A stretch of DNA of 5,463 nucleotides from Alistipes sp. GTDB lineage: Bacteria; Bacteroidota; Bacteroidia; Bacteroidales; Rikenellaceae. A program made the translations under genes and the position numbers. The notes beneath the pieces were generated by a model. That model was not told the DNA's origin and searched no databases. It saw nothing but the letters and a program-made list of their open reading frames with translations. The stretch covers positions 1-5,463 of the forward strand of contig JAFNUH010000283.1 of NCBI GenBank assembly GCA_017384185.1, given 5' to 3'. How positions within the stretch are numbered: the stretch's first letter is position 1; each line of letters begins with the position of its first letter. Shown here piece by piece: positions 1 to 5,463 of the stretch.

Positions 1-338
1 ACACCATAATCAATCTCGATAGCCTTACCACCCATAATACCGTCGCTAAAAATCTTAGCCTTAGAGTCCACGGGAATCTTGTAACGCTTCTCCACGGTAA
101 ACTCAACCTGAACACCCTTCGTAGGATCTTCGTTTAGCGAGATAGCCGACACGGCTCCCACCTTCACACCATAGAGAACCACTGCCGATGCAGGCTGAAG
201 ACCGCTAACCTGGTCGTAATAAGCATAGTAAGTATTGCTGTTGTTAAAAATCTCTGTTCCCTTCAGGAATCGAACTACACCCCATCCCGTTAATAGGACG
301 AGGATTGCAAATAAACCAACTTTAACCTCTTTTTTCAT
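1..338 (-). CDS. MlaD/MCE-domain protein, N-terminal part (cut by window edge)
   Basis: This is the first 112 codons of a leftward gene that runs off the left edge of the window. I translated it by hand: ATG at 338-336, opening MKKEVKVGLFAILVLL. A short basic N-terminus is followed by one hydrophobic segment (about residues 7-22) that should anchor the protein in the inner membrane with the rest in the periplasm. From about residue 37 the sequence reads as an MCE domain: YYAYYDQVSGLQPASAVVLY, then the family hallmark GVKVGAVSAI (residues 57-66), then a strand VQVEFTVE and the SDGIMGGKAIEIDYG segment. Proteins of this family (MlaD, substrate-binding part of MlaFEDB-type lipid transporters) move phospholipids between inner and outer membrane. 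The start lies 33 bp after the amidase stop, on the same strand, so the two are probably co-transcribed. No strong Shine-Dalgarno is seen, only an A-rich AAAGAGAAT stretch. Whether MlaE/MlaF partners follow cannot be seen. Confidence 0.9.
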   Translation of the reverse strand, partial: MKKEVKVGLFAILVLLTGWGVVRFLKGTEIFNNSNTYYAYYDQVSGLQPASAVVLYGVKVGAVSAISLNEDPTKGVQVEFTVEKRYKIPVDSKAKIFSDGIMGGKAIEIDYG

Positions 339-371
339 ATTTATTCTCTTTTTACTTTCACTTTAAGCCCA

Positions 372-1535
372 CTACTTAACGATTTTATCACCGTTATAGT
401 GTACAACAAAGGCATCTTTGAACGAGCGGCGAACCTCCGACAACTTACGCTGCGCCTCGGCTCTTGTCGAGAAGTTCCCGTAACAATACTTGTACTTCAA
501 CTTTCCACCACCCTCGTAGCACGCCACCTTGCCTCGGTAGCTCTTAAACTGCGAGTCTGATGTTTTAATCCTCTTATCTGAAGCAAGCAACTGTATCGTA
601 TAACCCTCTTTTACTGCTGTCTTTTCTACATTTTTCTCCTCAGCTGGCACACTCTTCGGCTCGACCTTCGATTCTTCTTTGCTCTTAGGCTGCTCCACCT
701 CCTGTACCTCAGGCTCCGACGACTCAACCATCTCGGTCGTCACACCCGCCAGACGATTTATATGCCCAACATACTCCTTAACGGCATTACACAACATACG
801 AGCATAGGCATTCTGTCCCTTCTCGGAGTTCATATATGCCAATTCGCTCTTGTTGGTCATAAAGCCCAACTCGGTCAATACACTCGGCATATCAGTTGCA
901 TACAACACCTTGAGCAGCTGACGCTTTACGGGACGCACCGCACGTCCACCCTTCTGGTACTGCGACTGCATTATTCGAGCCATCATCTCGCTATACTGAC
1001 CATATGTGAATTGAAGATTCTGAATATAGGCTCGCACCATAGCCGCCGTATTGGCATCCGACATATCAATCAACTCTTCCTTATTGTTGTTGTATAGCGC
1101 ACTCTCATTATAGCGAGTCTCCTTCTCACTCTCACCCATAATAAGCGTCTCGGCACCACTCACCGATGTAGCCTTAGGTGCAGCATTGGCGTGGATAGAG
1201 ATAAAAAAGTCTCCACCCGCCTTATTTGCAATATCAGCACGTGCCGTAAGGTCTTCATTGAGGGTCTTTCCCAGCGCCGTGTCGCTCTTACGTGTATATA
1301 CCACCTTCACGCCCGGCAACTCCTTCTCTATTAGTGCACCCAGCTTCAGCGCCACGGCAAGATTTATATCCTTCTCCTTCACACCGCCATAGACAGCACC
1401 AGGGAAAGCCTTGCCACCGTGACCTGCATCAATGACAATAACTTTCACTCCCGCCTCGCTATTATGGGCGTGAGATTGAGCACCGCCAAAGGCGAGCATC
1501 AGAATAAAAAGCAGACAATAAACCCAACGTTTCAT
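372..1535 (-). CDS. N-acetylmuramoyl-L-alanine amidase with SPOR domain
   Basis: This is an exported zinc peptidoglycan hydrolase (Amidase_3 / AmiC-like), 387 aa, that cleaves the bond between N-acetylmuramic acid and L-alanine, typically during daughter-cell separation. Residues 1-23 form a signal peptide (MKRW, hydrophobic core, likely cut after SHA). The catalytic domain spans about 31-260. The expected ligands are present: H39 in IDAGHGG, E54 in KEKD, H115 in SIHANA, and the catalytic E222 in TELGF. A Glu/Lys/Pro-rich linker (about 265-308) leads to a SPOR domain (about 311-384, starting GYTIQLLAS and containing YGNFSTRAEAQRKL). SPOR domains bind denuded septal glycan, so division-site targeting is inferred. 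The SPOR domain holds two cysteines, C339 and C351. The ATG at 1535 gives a complete signal peptide; the upstream stretch is T-rich with no Shine-Dalgarno, as is usual in Bacteroidota. It is the first gene of the leftward pair with the MCE gene. I am sure of the family but not of a specific gene name. Confidence 0.96.
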   Translation of the reverse strand: MKRWVYCLLFILMLAFGGAQSHAHNSEAGVKVIVIDAGHGGKAFPGAVYGGVKEKDINLAVALKLGALIEKELPGVKVVYTRKSDTALGKTLNEDLTARADIANKAGGDFFISIHANAAPKATSVSGAETLIMGESEKETRYNESALYNNNKEELIDMSDANTAAMVRAYIQNLQFTYGQYSEMMARIMQSQYQKGGRAVRPVKRQLLKVLYATDMPSVLTELGFMTNKSELAYMNSEKGQNAYARMLCNAVKEYVGHINRLAGVTTEMVESSEPEVQEVEQPKSKEESKVEPKSVPAEEKNVEKTAVKEGYTIQLLASDKRIKTSDSQFKSYRGKVACYEGGGKLKYKYCYGNFSTRAEAQRKLSEVRRSFKDAFVVHYNGDKIVK

Positions 1536-1645
1536 ATAAAAACTGCCGAAATATTAGCGGTAATACGTAAAAAAACGCTATATTTGTCGGTTAAAATACC
1601 TCACCCGAAGTTGCCCAAAGCATACTCCCGGGCGGTTTTGCCGAC
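1536..1645. other. Divergent intergenic region between amidase and lptD
   Basis: This 110-bp gap separates two head-to-head genes, so both transcripts should start in or next to it. It holds a good rightward -7 box at 1579-1586; the best leftward -7 box lies just beyond it at 1653-1660. It also contains the left arm of a perfect inverted repeat. The lptD reading frame is open back to 1595 (stop TAA at 1592-1594) but contains no ATG, so the lptD start is uncertain by up to about 33 bp. Confidence 0.85.
1579..1586 (+). promoter_or_regulatory. Candidate -7 box for lptD operon (TATATTTG)
   Basis: TATATTTG is an exact match to the Bacteroides primary-sigma -7 consensus TAnnTTTG. It lies 67 bp before the annotated lptD start and would put the transcription start near 1591-1595. 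No convincing -33 TTTG is seen at the usual spacing; the nearest partial match is TTAG at 1554-1557. The call rests on motif and position only. Confidence 0.5.
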
Positions 1646-1656
1646 TTGTCGGCAAA
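1637..1656. repeat. Perfect 9-bp inverted repeat (TTTGCCGAC / GTCGGCAAA)
   Basis: The arms 1637-1645 (TTTGCCGAC) and 1648-1656 (GTCGGCAAA) are exact reverse complements around a 2-nt TT centre. As DNA, it is the size of a dimeric regulator's operator and covers the leftward -7 box and start point, where a bound protein would block amidase transcription. As RNA on the rightward transcript, it could fold into an 8-bp stem with a CUUG loop just before or over the lptD start. No poly-T run follows, so it is not a normal terminator. Which of these roles applies, if either, is inference. Confidence 0.7.
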
Positions 1657-4432
1657 GGTACAAAAAATTATTGATATTTTGGGAAAATTAAAGGCTAAAT
1701 ATCTCCTTTCGGTAGCCGTTGTGCTCATATTCGTGCAGTTCGTCTTTGGATTGCCCGTAGCACCCTCTGTGCTTCAGGCTCGACTCCTGCATCAGCAGGA
1801 TACGCTACGCCAAGACTCCGTGCGTCGTGACTCGATACGTCAAATCGAGCAAATGCAGCGTATGGCTGACTCAATATTGGCTGTCGCAGGAGTTGATTAC
1901 GACTCGCTCCGCACGCTTGAGGATACCGTCGTTCAGCGCCGCAGGTCGGGTGCTGGTCTTGACCGCATAATCAAGGGTCGTGCAACCGACTCGCTCTACT
2001 ACGATATGCGCAAAAAGATGGTTTACATCTACGAAAAGGGCGATGTAACGTACGACAATATGAACTTGCAGGCGGACTTTATGAATATCGACCTCGATAG
2101 CAAGAATATCTACGCCTACGGTAAGGTCGACACGATAGATGGCGAGCCCACTGTTACACGTCCGTTGTTCACGCAGGGCGGCACATCGCTCAATATGGAT
2201 ACCATCGCCTACAACATCGAGAGCCAGCGTGCAAAGATTAAGGGTATCGCCACGCAGCAGGGTGATGGTTGGCTTATTGGTCACGATGTAAAGAAGATGC
2301 AGGATAACTCTATCCATATCGCCGATGGTATGTACACCACCTGCGACCAGACCGAGCACCCCCACTTCTACTACTATATGTCGAAGGCAAAGGTTATCCC
2401 CGGCGACAAGGGTAAGGTTATTATGGGTGGTGGTCACCTGGTTATCGAGGATGTAGATATTCCATTCCTGGGTCTGCCCGAGGGATTCTTCCCGCTAAGT
2501 TCGGGTCCTAAGTCGGGTATTTTGATGCCTACATACGGTGAGGAGGCTCGCCGAGGATTCTTTATGCGAGGTTTGGGTTACTACTTTACACTCAGCGACC
2601 ATATGGACCTTGCTCTTACGGGCGGTTTCTATACGCTCGGTTCGTGGGAGGCGCAGGCTGTATCTCGCTACGTTAAACGTTACAAATATTCTGGTAGTTT
2701 CAATTTGGACTACGCAAGCGTCCGTTCGGGCGACAAGGGTGACCCCGACTTTGTAAAGCAGAATACATACCGTATTCAGTGGACACACTCGCAAGATGCA
2801 AAGGCAAACCCTGGTTCGACATTCTCGGCATCGGTAAACCTGTCGTCGAGTGGTTATAGCCGTTACTCTGCCACCACGCTCAACGATATGCTCTCGACAC
2901 AGACCAACTCATCAATTGCTTACTCGAAGAATTGGGCAGGTACACCCTTCTCGCTCTCAATGAATATGGCGGTATCACAGAACTCGCAGACGGAGGCTAT
3001 CTCGGTTACGTTGCCCAACATCTCGTTCAACGTATCGAAGTTCTTCCCGCTAAAGCGCAAGGTGAAGCTCGGCAAGGATCGTTGGTATGAGAAGATTTCG
3101 ATGAGCTACTCGGCTAAGTTGACCAACTCGGTACAGGCGAAGGAGAGCGATATTTTCTCTCCCGAGACACTAAAGAATATGCGTAACGGTGTGCAACACA
3201 GCATCCCCATTCAGGCTTCGTTCAACCTTTTGAACTACATCAACATTACGCCCAATATGAATTACAGCGAGCGTTGGTACTTCAAGAAGGTGGATAAGCA
3301 GTGGAATCCCGAAACAAATCAGGTCGAGAATCTCGACCCCGAATATGGATTCTACCGCCTATACAACTACAATGCTGGTGTTTCGCTCTCAACTATCCTC
3401 TACGGTCAGTGGCAGGTAAGAGAGAAGTATAAGGAGTTTAAGTTGCAGGCTCTGCGCCACACAGTGACACCGTCGGTTAGTTTCTCGTATGCTCCCGACT
3501 TTGGCAATCAGAAGTATGGTTATTTCAAGACCGTGCAGGCTGACTCGACGGGTCGCACGCAGATATACTCACCCTTTACCGACAACGCATTTGGTGTACC
3601 CTCTTCGGGACGTAGTATGGCTATGACATTCAGCCTCTCGCAGAGTTTGGAGGCAAAGGTACTGAGCCAGCGTGACTCAACAGGTGTACGCAAGATTAAG
3701 ATTATTGACGACCTCTCGATTGGCGGTTCATACAACTTCCTGGCAGACTCAATGAAATTGTCAAATATCTCAATATCGTTGCGCTCTACACTATCAAAGA
3801 AGTTCGGTATCAACCTGCGTGCTACGCTCGACCCCTACGAGGTTACACCCGAGGGTAGAAGATATAACAAGCTAACGTGGAGTAGAGGTAACCTGGGTCG
3901 TATCGTGAATACGGGCTGGAGCTTTGGTTATACGTTCCAGTCTCGCAACTCGTCAACACCCGCCATAAACGATATTAACAGTATTCCGCCCGAGTACACA
4001 AACCCATTTTACGACCCATACGGCACAATGGACCCGTTGCTCAGACGACAATATATGTCACAGGCATATTATGACTTCTCGTTGCCGTGGAACTTTGGAT
4101 TCAATTACAACGTAAACTACAACTTGGCATACGTAAATAACGGCACGACGGGATATAAACGCAACATAACGCAGACAATCGGTTTCAACGGTAGTATTAC
4201 AATCTCACCAAAGATGTCTGTCACGATAAACGGTGGTTACGACATTACCAACAACAAACTCACCACTTCGTCGGTGAATATCACCCGTGATTTGCACTGC
4301 TGGCAGATGTCATTCTCGTGGGTACCCTTCGGTCACTACAAGAGCTGGAACTTCCACATCGGTGTGAAGGCTGGTTCATTACAGGACTTGAAGTATGACA
4401 AGAGCCAGTCAATGTACGACAACTACTTTTAA
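1646..4432 (+). CDS. lptD: LPS-assembly outer-membrane protein LptD (Bacteroidota type)
   Basis: LptD is the outer-membrane barrel that, with LptE, receives lipopolysaccharide from the periplasmic Lpt bridge and inserts it into the outer leaflet. Numbering from the TTG at 1646 (928 aa): a basic stretch and hydrophobic core (about 14-36) act as signal peptide; a charged DS[LVI]R-rich linker follows (about 52-90); an OstA/LptA-like beta-jellyroll lies at about 115-250 (YYDMRKKMVYIYEKGDVTYD); then IPFLGLPEGFFPLSSGPKSG and GILMPTYGEEARRGFFMRGL lead into a barrel of Tyr/Ser/Asn-rich strands to the end. The protein ends in an aromatic residue (DNYF), as outer-membrane barrels do. It has only two cysteines, C233 and C885. 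The start is uncertain: there is no ATG before residue 70. TTG 1646 sits in an inverted repeat; TTG 1679 gives a compact signal peptide beginning with GKLKAKYLL; ATT 1667 has an AAAGG about 8 nt upstream. It is 12 bp from the next gene and probably shares its transcript. Confidence 0.95.
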   Translation: MSAKVQKIIDILGKLKAKYLLSVAVVLIFVQFVFGLPVAPSVLQARLLHQQDTLRQDSVRRDSIRQIEQMQRMADSILAVAGVDYDSLRTLEDTVVQRRRSGAGLDRIIKGRATDSLYYDMRKKMVYIYEKGDVTYDNMNLQADFMNIDLDSKNIYAYGKVDTIDGEPTVTRPLFTQGGTSLNMDTIAYNIESQRAKIKGIATQQGDGWLIGHDVKKMQDNSIHIADGMYTTCDQTEHPHFYYYMSKAKVIPGDKGKVIMGGGHLVIEDVDIPFLGLPEGFFPLSSGPKSGILMPTYGEEARRGFFMRGLGYYFTLSDHMDLALTGGFYTLGSWEAQAVSRYVKRYKYSGSFNLDYASVRSGDKGDPDFVKQNTYRIQWTHSQDAKANPGSTFSASVNLSSSGYSRYSATTLNDMLSTQTNSSIAYSKNWAGTPFSLSMNMAVSQNSQTEAISVTLPNISFNVSKFFPLKRKVKLGKDRWYEKISMSYSAKLTNSVQAKESDIFSPETLKNMRNGVQHSIPIQASFNLLNYINITPNMNYSERWYFKKVDKQWNPETNQVENLDPEYGFYRLYNYNAGVSLSTILYGQWQVREKYKEFKLQALRHTVTPSVSFSYAPDFGNQKYGYFKTVQADSTGRTQIYSPFTDNAFGVPSSGRSMAMTFSLSQSLEAKVLSQRDSTGVRKIKIIDDLSIGGSYNFLADSMKLSNISISLRSTLSKKFGINLRATLDPYEVTPEGRRYNKLTWSRGNLGRIVNTGWSFGYTFQSRNSSTPAINDINSIPPEYTNPFYDPYGTMDPLLRRQYMSQAYYDFSLPWNFGFNYNVNYNLAYVNNGTTGYKRNITQTIGFNGSITISPKMSVTINGGYDITNNKLTTSSVNITRDLHCWQMSFSWVPFGHYKSWNFHIGVKAGSLQDLKYDKSQSMYDNYF
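1653..1660 (-). promoter_or_regulatory. Candidate -7 box for amidase operon (TACCTTTG)
   Basis: On the minus strand this reads TACCTTTG followed by C, a common form of the Bacteroides -7 box TAnnTTTG. Transcription would start near 1643-1648, giving the amidase a leader of about 110 nt. The stretch upstream (plus 1661-1690) is AT-rich but lacks a clear -33 TTTG. The box overlaps the right arm of the inverted repeat at 1637-1656 and lies inside the annotated lptD reading frame, which argues for a downstream lptD start. Confidence 0.5.
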
Positions 4433-4444
4433 CCTATAACAACG

Positions 4445-5401
4445 ATGAAACGACTTTTAACCATCTCGCTCAGCCTGATTCTTGCAATCACGCTGACAGC
4501 GCCCGCCGTAGCACAAAGCAAAGATGATGGCGTACTACGTATTCTTGCAATTGGTAATAGTTTCTCTGACGACGGTACAGAGTATCTTCCTGCCCTACTC
4601 GAGAATCTCGATGTAGATAACGTAGAGGTAGCACGTTTATATGTTGGCGGATGTACGCTCGAAAGCCATATGAAGTTCTACGACAACGAGGAGGCAGCCT
4701 ACCTCTTCTACCACTCAAAGGCAGGAGAGAATAAGTGGCATAAGTATGACGAGAAGGTTACTATGCAATACGCCTTGGCTATGGGCGAGTGGGATATTAT
4801 CACTATGCAGCAGGCATCAGGCTTCTCTGGCAAGTATGACAGCTACACACCCCACCTTGGTCGTTTGATTGAGGTTGTAAAGAGTGCTCAGCCCAATGCT
4901 AAGCTTGTGTGGCATATGACTTGGTCATACTCTACGGAGAGCAAGCACAAGCATTTCCCCTACTACGATTCCAACCAGACTACGATGGACAATGCCATCT
5001 TAGATTGTCTGAACACCCTACTCAGCGAGTATGACGAGATTGAGAGCATTATCCCCTCGGGAACAGTTATTAAGTCGTTGCGTAGCTCTGCTATCAACAA
5101 CTACCCCAAGGACCTTACTCGTGACGGTTTTCATATGGGACACGGAGCAGGTCGATACGCTTTGGCTTGTACTTGGTACGAGACTCTTATTGAACCTTAC
5201 ACAGGCAAGTCTATGATGTACAACACGCTGCGTGTGAGTGGAGGTATGGTATCTGTATCAGATGCCGTAGCACTCTACTGCCAGCAGGCGGCTAAGCAGG
5301 CGGCTAAGCATCCATTTGATGTTCGTCCCGTAAAGGTATCGGCTGGCAAGATTGCAAAATCAAAGGGCAATCCCGAGCAGACGATTATAATAGATAAATA
5401 A
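4445..5401 (+). CDS. Exported DUF4886 / SGNH-hydrolase-like protein
   Basis: This is a 318-aa exported protein of the DUF4886 family, which resembles SGNH/GDSL esterases; the substrate is not known. Residues 1-23 form a signal peptide (MKRLLTISL, hydrophobic core, AVA before Q24). The SGNH-like blocks visible are: IGNSFSDDG (37-44), with S39 at the expected nucleophile position; YVGGC (66-70), a glycine candidate for the oxyanion hole; ITMQQASG (119-126), where Q122/Q123 sit in place of the block III Asn; and RDGFHMGHGAGRY (226-238), with D227 and H230 as the Asp-xx-His pair. The tail after about 257 is basic and contains a tandem QAAKQAAK. The ATG at 4445 lies 12 bp after the lptD stop, with no Shine-Dalgarno, so it is probably expressed with lptD. 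Related exported SGNH enzymes remove acetyl or acyl groups from glycans or lipids; a role on an envelope glycan or lipid is inference from that and from the location. It could equally act on dietary or host glycans. Confidence 0.9.
   Translation: MKRLLTISLSLILAITLTAPAVAQSKDDGVLRILAIGNSFSDDGTEYLPALLENLDVDNVEVARLYVGGCTLESHMKFYDNEEAAYLFYHSKAGENKWHKYDEKVTMQYALAMGEWDIITMQQASGFSGKYDSYTPHLGRLIEVVKSAQPNAKLVWHMTWSYSTESKHKHFPYYDSNQTTMDNAILDCLNTLLSEYDEIESIIPSGTVIKSLRSSAINNYPKDLTRDGFHMGHGAGRYALACTWYETLIEPYTGKSMMYNTLRVSGGMVSVSDAVALYCQQAAKQAAKHPFDVRPVKVSAGKIAKSKGNPEQTIIIDK
5285..5308 (+). repeat. Tandem 12-bp duplication inside the DUF4886 gene
   Basis: CAGGCGGCTAAG occurs twice back to back (5285-5296 and 5297-5308), identical at all 12 bases and in frame, encoding QAAKQAAK in the C-terminal tail. 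Identity at third codon positions indicates a recent duplication by slippage rather than selection for the peptide alone. Confidence 0.9.
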
Positions 5402-5421
5402 TAATATATTATATATAAAGT
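5402..5421 (+). other. AT-rich spacer before the ABC ATPase gene
   Basis: The 20 bp between the DUF4886 stop and the next ATG are almost purely A and T, ending in AAAG before TATG. No GC-rich hairpin or T-run is seen, so there is no visible terminator and readthrough from the lptD transcript is likely. AT-rich sequence before a start is typical of Bacteroidota translation signals. No TAnnTTTG box is present in it. Confidence 0.6.
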
Positions 5422-5463
5422 ATGGCCAGCTTTCTTCAGGTCGAAAATATCAGTAAATCGTAC
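5422..5463 (+). CDS. ABC ATPase N-terminus, probably ABC-F (cut by window edge)
   Basis: Only 14 codons are present, reading MASFLQVENISKSY. The pattern LQVENISKSY is the first strand of an ABC nucleotide-binding domain, with the Tyr at the A-loop position that stacks on ATP adenine. The very short N-terminus with no membrane segment fits Bacteroidota ABC-F proteins, soluble ATPases that act on the ribosome, whose N-termini often look like this. A transporter ATPase (for example of a lipid or LPS exporter) cannot be excluded from 14 residues. The Walker A lies beyond the window. It follows the DUF4886 gene by 20 bp on the same strand. Confidence 0.75.
   Translation, partial: MASFLQVENISKSY

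Noticed and set aside
762..1097. Plus-strand frames of 111 and 68 codons opposite the amidase (also 1186-1392)
   Set aside because: They lie opposite the conserved catalytic domain and show no domain or plausible start; shadow frames.
1637..1660. Inverted repeat as an intrinsic terminator
   Set aside because: No U-run follows it on either strand, and it sits at promoters of divergent genes where a terminator makes little sense.
1672..1679. ATATTTTG as a second rightward -7 box
   Set aside because: It differs from TAnnTTTG at the first two positions, and a transcript from it would start after the plausible lptD starts.
1419..1691. 90-codon plus-strand frame spanning the intergenic region
   Set aside because: It overlaps the amidase signal peptide in antisense and the lptD start in another frame, with no recognisable motif and no promoter upstream.
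1871..2437. 188-codon minus-strand open frame within lptD
   Set aside because: It lies wholly antisense to the conserved LptD jellyroll, has no recognisable domain or exported/cytosolic protein character, and is explained by codon bias of the real gene.
2495..2794. 99-codon minus-strand open frame, and an overlapping plus-strand one at 2538-2756
   Set aside because: Both overlap the LptD barrel in other frames, with Arg/Thr/Val-rich low-information translations and no start signals.
3520..3813. 97-codon minus-strand open frame in lptD
   Set aside because: It is antisense to the LptD barrel with no family resemblance.
4488..4718. Small frames inside the DUF4886 gene (also 5031-5216)
   Set aside because: The DUF4886 frame is complete with signal peptide and catalytic motifs; the others are shadows.
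5402..5411. 10-bp palindrome TAATATATTA after the DUF4886 gene
   Set aside because: It is pure A/T in an AT-rich spacer, expected by chance, and too weak to be a terminator.

Overview
The window looks like chromosomal DNA of a Bacteroidota bacterium, most likely order Bacteroidales. The evidence is a Bacteroidota-type LptD with a long C-terminal barrel, a DUF4886 SGNH-like lipoprotein-free exported protein, genes without clear Shine-Dalgarno sequences, and two matches to the Bacteroides -7 promoter box (TAnnTTTG). A Rikenellaceae/Alistipes-like source is possible but cannot be fixed from this sequence alone. I see no mobile element, tRNA, rRNA or CRISPR array.

Layout: two divergent gene sets start from one intergenic region (about 1536-1645). 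Leftward lie an exported N-acetylmuramoyl-L-alanine amidase with a C-terminal SPOR domain (372-1535) and, 33 bp further on, the first 112 codons of an MlaD/MCE-domain protein (1-338, cut by the window edge). Rightward lie lptD (1646-4432), a DUF4886 SGNH-hydrolase-like exported protein 12 bp later (4445-5401), and after a 20-bp AT-rich gap the first 14 codons of an ABC-type ATPase, probably ABC-F (5422-5463, cut by the edge).

Functionally this is a cell-envelope locus. LptD inserts lipopolysaccharide into the outer leaflet of the outer membrane, MlaD/MCE proteins carry phospholipids between the membranes, and the amidase cuts peptide crosslinks of septal peptidoglycan. The exported SGNH-like protein could act on an acylated or acetylated envelope substrate, but its substrate is unknown.

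The least ordinary part is the intergenic region. A perfect 9+9 bp inverted repeat overlaps the likely leftward promoter, and the only upstream start codon for lptD (a TTG) lies at its centre. The two predicted promoters point toward each other, so their leaders would overlap in antisense. No clearly undescribed system is visible; the gene content is otherwise ordinary.
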